A stretch of 64,000 bases of DNA from Chloroflexota bacterium (GCA_016219275.1 JACRBM010000040.1:186001-250000); one strand, 5' to 3'. Shown: positions 38,354 through 47,843, counted from the stretch's first letter. The notes: a model not told the origin generated them from the sequence alone. Translations and numbers: made by a program.

Positions 38354-40648
38354 ATGGTTGATTACAATTCAGGAATGACTCGGCGGAGTTTTTTGAAAAC
38401 CTCCGCGTCGAGCGCGGGCGCGTTCCTGTTTCTCGACCGCGCGTTCTGGTCGTTGACCGAGGGCTTGGCGAAACTCGGCGTGACTCCGCCGTGGTTCAAA
38501 GGGCAAGTCAAGACCACGTACAACTATTGCGACATTTGTCCGTGGCGGTGCGGCATCGTCGTCCAGAGCGTCGGCAATCGCGTCTACAAAATTGACGGCA
38601 ACCCGAAAGATCCGAAATCGCGCGGGATGTTGTGTGCGCGCGGGCAAGCCGGCGTTTCGTTTTTGTACGATCCCGACCGCTTGAAACAACCGATGATTCG
38701 CACGGGCGAGCGCGGCGAAGGCAAATTCAAAAACGTTTCGTGGGAAGAGGCGTTGGATTATTCCGCGAACGCGTTGAAAAAATTGCGCGATCAACACGGA
38801 CCCGAATCGCTTGCGATTTTCGGACACACGTCCGGCGATTTCTGGTTCACCGATTATTTCGCGCAGGCGTACGGCACGGTCAACGCGGCGAAAGCATCGG
38901 TGACGATGTGCACCGCGCCGCGCGAAGAAGCGTCCATCATCACGACCGGTCGCTCGATTGGCAATCACGAGCCGGTGGACTGGGAAAAATCGAAATGCGT
39001 CGTGCTCATCGGCACACACATCGGCGAGGACGCGCGCAACACGATGATGCAAGACCTGGCGACCGCGCGCGCGAACGGCGCGAAACTCATCGTCGTTGAT
39101 CCGCGCTATTCCTCCGCCGCGATGAAAGCCGACGCGTGGCTGCCAATCAAACCTGGGACGGACACCGCGCTCTTGCTCGCGTGGATGAATGTGCTCATCG
39201 CCGAAAATCTGATTGACAAAGCATTCGTTGCCAAGTGGACGGAAGGATTCGATAAACTCGCGGCGCACGTCAAGACGTTCACGCCGGAATGGGCGGCGCA
39301 AATCACCGACTTGCCCGCCGATAAAATTCGTGAGACCGCGCGGATGTTCGGCGCGGCGCGACCCAGTTCGGTCATCGTCCCAGGTCGGCACGTCGTGTGG
39401 TACGGGAACGATACGCAGAGAATGCGCGCCGTCTACATTTTGCTGGGCTTGACCGGCTCGTACGGACGCGAGGGCGGGTTGTATTTCAACAAGCCGCCGT
39501 TCCTCGAAGAAATTCCGCATCCACCCTTTGCCGCCGCGAGCGGCGCGGGTGGCTGAGCGTCCACCCCTGGGGAGGAGGCAGGTCTGCCTCCAGGACCGAC
39601 TGGCAAGACGCGCGCGGACGGCATCCGCGAGAAATTCTTGCGCGGCGGCACGGCGATGCAAGAACTCGTCGAACCGATGCTCACCGGCAAGCCGTATCCG
39701 ATCAAGGGGTTGATCGCGTACGGGTGCAACATTTTCCACACGATTCCGAACGTTCCGCGCACGAAACAAGCGTTGAAACAATTGGATTTCGTGATGGTCG
39801 TGGACACACTGCCGCAAGATCACGTCGCGTGGGCGGATGTCGTTCTGCCCGAAGCGACGTACCTCGAACGCTACGACGAACTCTGGGCGTGCGGACACAA
39901 GACACCGTACATCGCAATGCGCGAACCGGCGATTGACCCGTTGTACTATTCGCGACCCGCGTGGTGGATGGTACGCGAACTGGGTTTGCGCCTGGGTCTG
40001 GACGATTTCTTCAAGTGGAAAACCGCTGAGGAATATCTCAATCAGCGTCTCGGTTCGATTGGCTTGAATCTCGGTAAACTGCGCGAGCAAGGTGGCGTGG
40101 CGGTACAAAAAGGCAAGGCGTACCTCGCCGATTTCGAAGCCGAGAAATCATCGCCGTTCACGACGCCGACCGGCAAGCTCGAATTCTTCTCGGACGCGTT
40201 GGAAAAAGCGAAACTCGATCCACTGCCCAAGTACGAAGCGACGCCCGACGCGCCCGCCGGATTCTTCCGCCTGCTCTACGGTCGTTCGCCGGTACACACG
40301 TTCAGCCGCACGCAGAACACGCCGGTGCTCAACGAGTTGATGGCAGAGAACGAAGTCTGGATCAACGACGAAGCCGCCGCAAACCTGGGTCTAAAACACG
40401 GCGATAGCGTAATGCTCGAAAACCAGGACGGCGTCAAGAGTGGTCCGATCAAGGTCAAGGCGACACCGCGCATTCGCAAAGATTGCGTGTACATGATTCA
40501 CGGCTTTGGGCACGACGCGCCAGGTTTGACGCGCGCGCATAAACGCGGCGCGAGTGATGCGATGTTGCAAACCAAGTACAAACTCGATCCGATCAGCGGT
40601 GGGGCTGGCTTGCGCGTCAACTTTGTGCGGTTAGTGAGGGCGGCATGA
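38354..40648 (+). CDS. Tat-exported molybdopterin oxidoreductase with an in-frame UGA (candidate selenoprotein)
   Basis: Catalytic subunit of the CISM family (polysulfide/thiosulfate/formate type), 764 residues if UGA at codon 401 (39554-39556) is read through. MTRRSFLKTSASSAGAF is a Tat signal. Cys59, Cys62, Cys66 and Cys94 (YNYCDICPWRC, GMLCARGQAG) bind a 4Fe-4S cluster; Cys186 in TMCTAPREEAS is the likely molybdenum ligand. The C-terminal half continues in the same frame (ADGIREKFLRGGTAMQEL) to the dinucleotide-binding domain. The UGA lies in a loop after HPPFAAASGAGG and before ASTPGEE, not at the metal site. A SECIS-like hairpin follows it. FdnHI-like genes are downstream. A plain nonsense mutation is the alternative. 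Confidence 0.8.
39554..39594 (+). promoter_or_regulatory. UGA plus SECIS-like hairpin
   Basis: After UGA, CCTGG (39566-39570) pairs with CCAGG (39590-39594), and AGGCA (39576-39580) with TGCCT (39585-39589) around loop GGTC. The apex GCAGGTCTGC is identical to that of the E. coli fdhF SECIS. The loop starts 24 bases after the UGA, inside the known range for bacteria. Confidence 0.72.
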
Positions 40649-40674
40649 AAGAAAAGATTTTTGTTGTCATTGCG

Positions 40675-40812
40675 AGGAGCGCAGTTTGCGACGAAGCAAT
40701 CCCCAACCCCACCCTAGCCCTCCCCTTGGTAAGGGGAGGGGTGGGAGGGGTGGATTGCTTCGCAAAAACCGCTCGCAACACTTGCACCGCACGCAAGTGC
40801 AGGTGTGACATG
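40675..40812. repeat. TGTCATTGCGAGGAG repeat, copy 2, with a nested C-rich hairpin
   Basis: The left arm TGTCATTGCGAGGAGCGCAG and right GGATTGCTTCGCAAAAACCGCTCGCAA enclose another repeat (about 40706-40754) of the CCCCACCCTAGCCCTCCCC type, whose arms pair with GGGGAGGGGTGGGAGGGG. One element has inserted into or recombined with the other. Confidence 0.8.
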
Positions 40813-40828
40813 ACGGCGGGGGCGTGAC

Positions 40829-41668
40829 ATGGCAACCCGTTACGCCTACTCGATTGATCTGGATCGTTGCATCGGTTGCCAGGCATGCATCGTCGCGTGC
40901 AAGACTGGCAACGAAGTGCCGCTCTACGACACCTTCATCAACGTCGGCGACATTGTCACCGGCAAGTCGCCCAACTTTTTCGGCACGTTCGCGCATCATC
41001 GTTGCTTTCACTGCGGCGACGCGCCGTGCGTCACCGTTTGTCCGACCGGCACGCTTTCGAAATGGAATGGTTTGACGATTGTCGAGCCGGAAAAATGTTC
41101 GTCGTGCGGGTACTGCACGGACGCGTGTCCGTTCAAGGTTCCGCACATCGTGGACAATCACGTTTCGAAATGTATCGCATGCCTCGAACTCGTCAAGGAT
41201 GGCGGGACGCCGTGGTGCGCGCAAACGTGTCCCAGCCAGGCAATCAAGTTTGGCGACCGCGAAAAAATTCTCGCGGATCTAAAAACGCGCGTCGCGCAAG
41301 TCAAGTCGCGTTTTCCGAACGCGCAACTGTACGGCGAATCGCCGCTCGGTGGGTTGGGGTTGATCACACTCTTGCTCGACAAGCCCAGCGTGTACGGCTT
41401 GCCCGACGATCCGCAAATGCCATTGATGGTGAACACCTGGCAAAAGGTCGTGCAACCCGTATCGGTTGGGTTGACGCTCACGGCGCTGGCAACGACCGGC
41501 ATCGCGTACTTTATCGCACGACGACAACACGTGCGCGAAAAGGCAGAGACGTTGCACGCTTCGCGGACGTCTCTACCGGCTGAAACACCGGCGGAGGTTC
41601 AACCTGAGCAGAGTGCTGAGCAACCGTCCAAGCAAGCAGAGTCGAAGGAGAAGAAAGACAATGGCTAG
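40829..41668 (+). CDS. 4Fe-4S electron-transfer subunit with C-terminal membrane anchor (FdnH/HybA-like)
   Basis: 279 residues. DLDRCIGCQACIVACKTGNEVPL, HRCFHCGDAPCVTVCPTGTL, EKCSSCGYCTDACPFKVPH and SKCIACLELV...CAQTCPSQAI provide four sets of cysteines for four 4Fe-4S clusters. VSVGLTLTALATTGIAYFIAR near residue 220 is a transmembrane helix, as in the formate dehydrogenase-N beta subunit. A charged tail ends KEKKDNG. It should pass electrons between the upstream molybdenum enzyme and the cytochrome b encoded next. Confidence 0.92.
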   Translation: MATRYAYSIDLDRCIGCQACIVACKTGNEVPLYDTFINVGDIVTGKSPNFFGTFAHHRCFHCGDAPCVTVCPTGTLSKWNGLTIVEPEKCSSCGYCTDACPFKVPHIVDNHVSKCIACLELVKDGGTPWCAQTCPSQAIKFGDREKILADLKTRVAQVKSRFPNAQLYGESPLGGLGLITLLLDKPSVYGLPDDPQMPLMVNTWQKVVQPVSVGLTLTALATTGIAYFIARRQHVREKAETLHASRTSLPAETPAEVQPEQSAEQPSKQAESKEKKDNG

Positions 41669-42320
41669 CGAATCGGTTCTCGTCAAACGCTACCTGCCAA
41701 CTCAGCGACTCGTGCACTGGATCGGCGTGCTGACGTTTCTCATTCTGCTGTTTAGCGGCGTCATCCTGATCGCGTCGCCGCTTGCGCCGCTCGCCGCTGG
41801 CGGCATTACGCGGACGATTCATCGCATCGCGGTCATCCCGTTCATGCTCTTGCCGATTCTGTACGTGGTCCTGAATCCAAAGCAAGCGATGGAATTGCTC
41901 AAGGAATCGTTCACGTACACGCGCGACGACATCGAGTGGTTCAAGCACATGCCCGCGTACTTCCTGGGTCGCACAAAAGGGTTGCCGCCGCAAGGGCGCA
42001 TCAACGCCGGGCAAAAACTGCATCACGCCGCGACATTTCTAATGTTCAACTTTATCGCGTGGTCTGGGTTTGTGCTGTGGTTCGGCAAAGGTCAACTCGG
42101 TTACGATGGGCTTGCGATTGCGGCGATGATCCACGACCTCTCGATGCTGGGTCTCACCGTGCTGATGATTGGTCACTTGTACTTTACGCTCGTGTACGAT
42201 GCGCTGTCTTCGATGTTGACCGGCTACGTCACCGAAGAGTATGCCAAAATGGAACATGCCAAGTGGATCGCCGAATTACCGGAGAATGCGTTTGTCAAAC
42301 CGGATGAAAAGAAAAAGTAG
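41661..42320 (+). CDS. Cytochrome b subunit, formate dehydrogenase gamma-like
   Basis: 219 residues from ATG 41661 inside the end of the previous gene. Four hydrophobic helices: LVHWIGVLTFLILLFSGVILIA, IHRIAVIPFMLLPILYVVL, LHHAATFLMFNFIAWSGFVLWF and LSMLGLTVLMIGHLYFTLVYD. The histidines in RLVHWI, RTIHRIAV, KLHHAA and IGHLYF are candidate heme b and quinone-site ligands, as in FdnI. It links the ferredoxin subunit to the quinone pool. Confidence 0.9.
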   Translation: MASESVLVKRYLPTQRLVHWIGVLTFLILLFSGVILIASPLAPLAAGGITRTIHRIAVIPFMLLPILYVVLNPKQAMELLKESFTYTRDDIEWFKHMPAYFLGRTKGLPPQGRINAGQKLHHAATFLMFNFIAWSGFVLWFGKGQLGYDGLAIAAMIHDLSMLGLTVLMIGHLYFTLVYDALSSMLTGYVTEEYAKMEHAKWIAELPENAFVKPDEKKK

Positions 42321-42372
42321 GAGCAAATTGGAAATTTGCTCTACCGATAAAAATTCCAAGGAGAAGAAGAAA

Positions 42373-44160
42373 ATGAATGCTCGCAAATTTTTCCTGATTG
42401 CCATGCTGTTCGTGTTGGCAATCGTGGCGGTGGCGTGCGCGACACCGACACCGACGCCGATGCCGATCCCGACACCAATCCCGCCGACCGCCGCGCCTAA
42501 GCCAACGGACGCGCCCAAAGCGACCGAAGCCCCCAAGCCAACCGTCGCGCCGACGAAAGCGGCTGAACCAACCAAGCCCCCCGCCGCGGCGTTCGACGTC
42601 AAAGCCGCGCTCGACAAGTATTTTTCCGCATTGCCGGATGGTTTCAGCACGATTCAACCCGCCGCGGTGAAAGATCAAATGGCGGCGACCAAGGTCTTTA
42701 TCCTCGACTTGCGCGAAGCGAACGAAGTCGCGACGGACGGGTACATTGACGGTTCGGTCGTGATTTCAGTTCGCTCGTTCTTGAAAAACTTGGATAAACT
42801 TCCCGCGAAAGATCAACCGATCATCACGACCTGCGCTGGCGGTCATCGCGGCGCGATGGCGATGGCAACATTGCAAATGCTTGGCTATACCAATGTCAAG
42901 AGTATGGCGGGTGGCATTCGCGGTTGGAAGACGGCGAACCTGCCAGTCGTAATGACCGGCACGCCTGCGATGCCGGTCGCGGGCAAAGCCCCCGAAGTTG
43001 ACAAGGACCTGTTTGCCGCGTTCGACAAGTATTTTTCGGCTTTGCCGGACGGATGGGGCACAATCCAAGCCACCGCCGCCAAAGACCAGATGGCTGCAAC
43101 CAAAGTCACCATTCTTGATGTGCGCGAAGCCAGCGAATTCGCGACGGGTTACATTGAAGGTTCACTCAACATCTCGATTCGTTCATTGTTGAAGAGCGAC
43201 AAATTGCCTAGCGACAAAGCGACCCCGATCATCGCGACCTGCGCGAGCGGGCATCGCGGCGCTATGGCAATGATGGCATTGCAAATGCTCGGCTATACCA
43301 ACGTCAAGGCGATGGTTAACGGCATCAATGCCTGGAAAGCCGCGAACCTGCCGGTCGTGGGCGGCGCGCCGGCTGCCGCCGCGTTCGATCTGAAAGCAAC
43401 CTTCGACAAGTACTTTGCGGCGTTGCCGGATGGTTTCGGCTTGATTCAGCCCGCCGCGATGAAAGACCAGATGGGCGCGACCAAGGTGTTCGTCCTGGAT
43501 ATGCGCGAAGCGAGCGAGATCACGACGAACGGTTTCGTCGAAGGCGCAGTCAACATTCCGACGCGCACGCTGATGAAGAATCTCGACAAACTGCCCGCGA
43601 AAAATCAACCGATCATCGTCATGTGCGGCAGTGGCGTGCGTAGTCCGTTGGGCATGGCATCGTTGCAACTCCTAGGTTACACCAACGTCAAGTCGCTCGC
43701 CGGTGGTTTCGGCGCGTGGAAAGCCGCGAACTTGCCGGTGGCTACTGGCACACCCGCCGCACCCGTTGCCGGTAAAGCGCCCGACGTCGACAAGGACCTG
43801 CTCGCCGCGCTCGACAAGTGGTTTACCGCGCTGCCCGATGGGTACGGTGGAGTCGCGCCCGCCGCGGCAAAAGATCAAATGGCGGCGACCAAGGTCACGT
43901 TGATTGATGTCCGTGAAGCGAGCGAAATCGCGAGCGGCGGCAAGATCGAAGGTTCGATCAGCATCCCAGTCCGCACGCTGATCAAGAGTCTCGACAAACT
44001 GCCCGCCGACAAAGCCGCGCCGATCATCGTCACCTGCGCGAGCGGACATCGCGGCATGTTCTCGATCATGGCTCTGCAGATGCTGGGTTACACCAACGTC
44101 AAGAACATCTCCGGCGGCGTGAACGCGTGGAAAGCCGCGAACCTGCCGGTCGTCCAATAA
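42373..44160 (+). CDS. Lipoprotein with four tandem rhodanese domains
   Basis: 595 residues from ATG 42373 (AAGGAGAAG upstream). The signal ends AIVAVACATPTPTP with a lipobox cysteine, then a Thr/Pro/Lys linker. Four repeats of about 130 residues follow, each starting ALDKYFSALPDG-like and closing with GG-x-x-x-WKxANLPVV. Active-site cysteines: CAGGHRG (codon 42832), CASGHRG (43240), CGSGVRS (43624), CASGHRG (44035). All four keep the cysteine. It probably shuttles sulfane sulfur outside the membrane next to the molybdenum reductase. Confidence 0.92.
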   Translation: MNARKFFLIAMLFVLAIVAVACATPTPTPMPIPTPIPPTAAPKPTDAPKATEAPKPTVAPTKAAEPTKPPAAAFDVKAALDKYFSALPDGFSTIQPAAVKDQMAATKVFILDLREANEVATDGYIDGSVVISVRSFLKNLDKLPAKDQPIITTCAGGHRGAMAMATLQMLGYTNVKSMAGGIRGWKTANLPVVMTGTPAMPVAGKAPEVDKDLFAAFDKYFSALPDGWGTIQATAAKDQMAATKVTILDVREASEFATGYIEGSLNISIRSLLKSDKLPSDKATPIIATCASGHRGAMAMMALQMLGYTNVKAMVNGINAWKAANLPVVGGAPAAAAFDLKATFDKYFAALPDGFGLIQPAAMKDQMGATKVFVLDMREASEITTNGFVEGAVNIPTRTLMKNLDKLPAKNQPIIVMCGSGVRSPLGMASLQLLGYTNVKSLAGGFGAWKAANLPVATGTPAAPVAGKAPDVDKDLLAALDKWFTALPDGYGGVAPAAAKDQMAATKVTLIDVREASEIASGGKIEGSISIPVRTLIKSLDKLPADKAAPIIVTCASGHRGMFSIMALQMLGYTNVKNISGGVNAWKAANLPVVQ

Positions 44161-44288
44161 TTTTCACATAACCGAAATGCAAGACGCGACGCCTGGCACA
44201 AATTTGTGCCGGGCGTTTGCATTTTTGACAATGTGTTTCAATTGCGGTACAGTCGTACAAATTGTGCATTTTTGTGGGAGCAAAACGG

Positions 44289-46115
44289 ATGTGGGCAGGA
44301 CTGGGACGTTGGCTATCTCTGCCAACCTGGCAAAACGAAGAGGATCGCCAAATTGCGCGAATCTTGCTGCGGATTATGCTCGCGGCGGTGACAGCATTTT
44401 TTCTCGTAATCGTAATCGGTTTGTACGTGCGACATTCCGCCGTCGTAATCACGTGCATCATCGGCGGCGTCTTGCTAATCGCGCCAGTGAACTTGCTGCG
44501 GCGCGGGCATTTGCGCGCGAGCGGCATCGTGCTCGCGCTCGACACACTCGGTGTCGTTACTTTTTCTGCGCTGGCCGGCAAGGGCATTCACGACGTTGCG
44601 ATCATCGCGTACCCCATCATTGTGTTGTTCGCGGCGCTGGCGCTGGGCAAACGCAGTTTTGTAATTTTCGTTTTTCTGACGAACGGTTCGATCGGTGGGG
44701 TGGCGTGGGCGATGTTCTTGAGCGCGCCCGATGTGACGACATTGGCAGAAGCAATTACGGCAATGATGGCGATTACGGTTGCGGCGTTCATCGCGCATCT
44801 CTTGGCGGAAAATATGCGGCAGAACCTGGCACACGCGCAACGCCAAGTCGCGGAACGTCAACGGATCGAAGTCGCCTTGCGCGAGAGCGAAAAACGGTAT
44901 CGGCTTTTAGCGGAAAATATTTCGGATGTCATTTGGATTCTCGATTTGGACGCCGCGCGTTTTCGCTATGTCAGTCCCTCGGTCGAGCGGCTGCGCGGTT
45001 ATACCGCCGAAGAGGTGCTCGCGCAAGATATGGCGGCGGCGCTCACGCCCCAGTCGCTGGCATATCTACAGCAAGCTCTCCCAGGGTGGCGCCACGCCTT
45101 CCAGCAAGGTCAGACGCACATTGACGGGTATGCCGAACTCGAACAACCCTGCAAGCATGGCGGAACAGTGTGGACCGAAGCCAAAGCGCGCTTTGTCGTC
45201 AACCCAGACAACGGGCATTTAGAAGTGTACGGCTTGTCGCGCGATATTTCGGCGCGCAAACAGATCGAAGATCAACTGCGCCAACTCTCGCGCGCCATCG
45301 AGCAAAGCCCGGTGTCTATCGTCATCACGGATACTGTCGGCGACATCGAGTACGTCAATCCCAAATTCACCCACGTGACAGGATACACGTTTGAAGAAGT
45401 ACGCGGCAAAAATCCCCGCATCCTCAAATCGGGCGAGATGCCACCCCAAGCATACAAAGAATTATGGGAAACGGTTTTCACGGGGAAGGAATGGCGCGGC
45501 GAATTTCACAACAAAAAAAAGAATGGCGAATTGTACTGGGAGTCCGCCTCGATTTCGCCAATCACCGATATGGCTGGGAAAATCACCCATTTCGTCGCCG
45601 TCAAAGAAGATATTACCGCGCGCAAACGAGACGAAGAACAATTGCGCTTTCTCAGCACGCACGACACCCTCACCGGGCTGTACAATCGCACATTCTTTGA
45701 AGCGGAAGCCGCGCGGCTAGAACAAAGCCGCGCTGTTCCGATCAGCGTGATCATCGCCGACGTGGACCGGATGAAAGAGACCAATGATACCCTGGGACAC
45801 CACGCCGGCGACGAATTGCTCCGCCACATCGCGCAGGCGCTGCAGTCGGCGCTGCGCACGTCCGACATTATCGCGCGCATCGGCGGCGACGAGTTCGCCA
45901 TTTTGTTGCCCGAAACGGACGCGCGGACGGCAGACCAAGTATTGGAACGGATCAAGACAAAACTGGGTGAATCTCAGACCAGGCGCACGGATCTGGTTCT
46001 GAGTTTATCGCTCGGCGTGGCAACCGCCGAGGGTGGGCAACTCGAAGAAACGTTCCGTCTCGCCGATCAAGGCATGTACACCGACAAGCGCGCCCATAAA
46101 CGGAACGGCGGATAA
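44289..46115 (+). CDS. Membrane PAS-PAS-GGDEF diguanylate cyclase
   Basis: 608 residues from ATG 44289 (GGGAG upstream). The N-terminal 200 residues hold about six hydrophobic helices, then a coiled-coil (RQVAERQRIEVALRESEKRY). PAS 1 starts LLAENISDVIWILDLD, PAS 2 AIEQSPVSIVITDTVGDIEYVNPKF with a PAC end, and the GGDEF domain has LTGLYNRTFFE and RIGGDEFAIL. The GGDEF motif is intact, so it should make c-di-GMP. A strong terminator follows. The signal is unknown; the sulfur genes on both sides suggest respiratory control. Confidence 0.93.
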   Translation: MWAGLGRWLSLPTWQNEEDRQIARILLRIMLAAVTAFFLVIVIGLYVRHSAVVITCIIGGVLLIAPVNLLRRGHLRASGIVLALDTLGVVTFSALAGKGIHDVAIIAYPIIVLFAALALGKRSFVIFVFLTNGSIGGVAWAMFLSAPDVTTLAEAITAMMAITVAAFIAHLLAENMRQNLAHAQRQVAERQRIEVALRESEKRYRLLAENISDVIWILDLDAARFRYVSPSVERLRGYTAEEVLAQDMAAALTPQSLAYLQQALPGWRHAFQQGQTHIDGYAELEQPCKHGGTVWTEAKARFVVNPDNGHLEVYGLSRDISARKQIEDQLRQLSRAIEQSPVSIVITDTVGDIEYVNPKFTHVTGYTFEEVRGKNPRILKSGEMPPQAYKELWETVFTGKEWRGEFHNKKKNGELYWESASISPITDMAGKITHFVAVKEDITARKRDEEQLRFLSTHDTLTGLYNRTFFEAEAARLEQSRAVPISVIIADVDRMKETNDTLGHHAGDELLRHIAQALQSALRTSDIIARIGGDEFAILLPETDARTADQVLERIKTKLGESQTRRTDLVLSLSLGVATAEGGQLEETFRLADQGMYTDKRAHKRNGG

Positions 46116-46117
46116 TT

Positions 46118-46159
46118 AAAAGACCTTCCAGGTTTTCTCATGTAACCTGGAAGGTCTTT
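46118..46159. terminator. Bidirectional terminator between GGDEF and Uma2 genes
   Basis: AAAGACCTTCCAGGTT and AACCTGGAAGGTCTTT are fully complementary around a nine-base loop, with A and T runs on both flanks. It can end both convergent genes. Confidence 0.88.
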
Positions 46160-46170
46160 GCTCATTCTCG

Positions 46171-46749
46171 TCATTTTCGCCACGACGCCTTGGCGTAAAT
46201 TTGCGCGAGAGGAATCTCGCACTCGACCGCGGCGAGTTTTAAGCTTGCCTCCAAGCCCTCGATCATCTCCACCGTCCACAAATCGCCGGCGCGGCGGTAC
46301 ACCTCGACATGCGCTTGCTCCGACTCCACCACCACATACTCTTGCAAACTCGGAATCTGTTTGTAGAAGTTGAATTTCGCGCCGCGATCATACGCGCGCG
46401 TGGACTCGGATATCACCTCGACAATCAACAACGGATTCATGATCGTATCGTTGTGTTGCTCGGCGTACTGAATCTTGCCGCACACGACTATGGCATCGGG
46501 ATATGTGAACAGACCACTGCGCTTGACGAACAAGCGTGCATCGCTGGTATAGACGTGACAGGGCTTGGACTTGCCATCAATTTGTTGATTGAGCACAGTG
46601 ATCAATCTGCCGGCAATTTCACTGTGATCAGTAGTGCAACCCACCATCGCAAAGATTTTGCCATTGTAGTACTCGCTCTTGGATTCGGCGGCATGTTCCA
46701 TCGCGAGGTACTCGGCGGGCGTGAAATTGTTTTTCACTTGTCGGTTCAT
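46171..46749 (-). CDS. Uma2 family (DUF820) endonuclease-fold protein
   Basis: 192 residues from ATG 46749 (GGGAGG upstream; the longer frame runs through non-coding repeats). NFTPAEYLAMEHAAESKSEYYNGKIFAMVGC is the usual opening. The PD-(D/E)xK-like core is TYPDAIVVCG and PLLIVEVISESTRAYDRGAKF, followed by YKQIPSLQEYVVVESEQAHVEVYRR. These proteins are abundant in Chloroflexota and cyanobacteria and have no established role. Confidence 0.88.
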   Translation of the reverse strand: MNRQVKNNFTPAEYLAMEHAAESKSEYYNGKIFAMVGCTTDHSEIAGRLITVLNQQIDGKSKPCHVYTSDARLFVKRSGLFTYPDAIVVCGKIQYAEQHNDTIMNPLLIVEVISESTRAYDRGAKFNFYKQIPSLQEYVVVESEQAHVEVYRRAGDLWTVEMIEGLEASLKLAAVECEIPLAQIYAKASWRK

Positions 46750-47008
46750 CGTCGCCTCCCGAACGCGCGCCAAAAGGTATCTACCCAGCCCATCCTTGCG
46801 AAGGTTACCAACCACGTTGCCGAGACTTGGCGCCTTCAAACCTTCGCACGGCTGAACCATCGCGCCAAAAGTACAGCGCGCGCCTCTACGAGTGTCAACC
46901 AGTTCACGCACAACGGTGCATTTGGATGATTTCTCCATCGGCGCGGGATGTGCGGCAATCCTCCACGCCACCCTAGTCAAGATTCAGAGACGCTAATTTT
47001 GACCAATT
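46750..47008. other. Intergenic stretch without a gene
   Basis: About 260 bases between Uma2 and the next promoter. It contains degenerate copies of the CCTTGCGAAGGTT word (46793-46858) and a CATTTGGATGATTTC stretch. I see no coding sequence or RNA gene. Confidence 0.6.
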
Positions 47009-47040
47009 TTGACCTAATTTGCTATTGTAAATTATAGCAA
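47009..47040 (+). promoter_or_regulatory. Promoter with a palindromic operator
   Basis: TTGACC (47009-47014) and TATAGC (47033-47038), 18-base spacer, are overlaid by the inverted repeat TTGCTAT-N8-ATAGCAA (47019-47040). A second TTTGACC lies ten bases upstream. The operator position suggests repression, perhaps by one of the two downstream regulators. Confidence 0.6.
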
Positions 47041-47059
47041 TTTATTGCAAAATAGGCAC

Positions 47060-47842
47060 ATGGACGATCTGCTGACCACCAAACAATTGATGGGTTTATT
47101 GAGCGTAGACCGCACGACGATCTATCGCATGCTGAACGATGGTCGCTTACCGGCGGTACGCGTCGGCGGACAATGGCGCTTTCCGCGCCAAGCCATCGAA
47201 AAATGGCTCGGCGAACAACAAGAACCCGCCGCAACGGATTCGGGTGCATCTATCGCGCCGCCGACAACGCCACATGCGACCATCGAAGTTTTGCCGGTCT
47301 ATTGTTTGCAACCGATTCAAGAAGTGTTCGCCCAGACGAGCGACGTGGGCGCAATCACAACCGATCTCAACGGCAAACCGCTCACGCCCGTCAGCAACTC
47401 GTGCGCGATGTGCAACTTGATTCTTGCGACAGAAAAAGGACGCGCGCGGTGCGCGGCATCGTGGGAAAAACTCGCCGACCAAGCGGAGAAACAACCGCGC
47501 TTGGAAAAGTGCCACGCCGGTTTGACCTACGCGCGCGGGCGCATCGTCGTTCAAGACGAATTCATCGCGATGTTTTTCGTGGGGCAATTCGTCGTGGACG
47601 ATCCAAAACCGCTGCGCGCGAAAACGCATCTAGCCCAGGTCGCGCGCGCGTGCGATGTGGATCCAAAAGAACTGACGCGCGCCGCGCAGAACATCCGCGT
47701 CCTCGAAAAAACTCGCGCCGAGCGTTTGCTTCATCTCTTGCAAATGGTCGCCGACACGTACTCGCACATCGGCGAAGAGCGACTCGATTTGGTCACCCGC
47801 TTGAAAAAAGTTGCCGAAATCGCGGGCGTCTCAACGGGATAA
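47060..47842 (+). CDS. Regulator with excisionase-type HTH and PocR sensory domain
   Basis: 260 residues. DLLTTKQLMGLLSVDRTTIYRMLNDGRLPAVRVGGQWRF is a MerR/Xis-like winged HTH (first 55 residues). After a Thr/Ala linker comes a PocR domain: VGAITTDLNGKPLTPVSNSCAMCNLILATEKGRARC and KCHAGLTYARGRIVVQDEFIAMFFVGQF. Its cysteines are compatible with metal or small-molecule sensing. It precedes an ArsR-type regulator by one base and the cytochrome/YeeE genes, so it may control them. Confidence 0.88.
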   Translation: MDDLLTTKQLMGLLSVDRTTIYRMLNDGRLPAVRVGGQWRFPRQAIEKWLGEQQEPAATDSGASIAPPTTPHATIEVLPVYCLQPIQEVFAQTSDVGAITTDLNGKPLTPVSNSCAMCNLILATEKGRARCAASWEKLADQAEKQPRLEKCHAGLTYARGRIVVQDEFIAMFFVGQFVVDDPKPLRAKTHLAQVARACDVDPKELTRAAQNIRVLEKTRAERLLHLLQMVADTYSHIGEERLDLVTRLKKVAEIAGVSTG

Positions 47843-47843
47843 C

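Noticed and set aside
38369-40108. 579-residue open frame antisense to the molybdopterin oxidoreductase
   Set aside because: Composition is Arg/His-rich without any domain pattern, and the strong GC-biased codon use of the real gene keeps this frame open. The same reasoning applies to 2689-4050 (+), 23132-24745 (-) and 8962-10251 (+).
39638-40648. C-terminal molybdopterin oxidoreductase half as a separate gene
   Set aside because: No ribosome site precedes its possible TTG start, and the frame is continuous with the first half across a single UGA, with protein-like sequence in between.
40645-40827. 60-residue frame between the oxidoreductase subunits
   Set aside because: It is a translation of the TGTCATTGCGAGG and C-rich repeats, with no ribosome site or protein-like composition.
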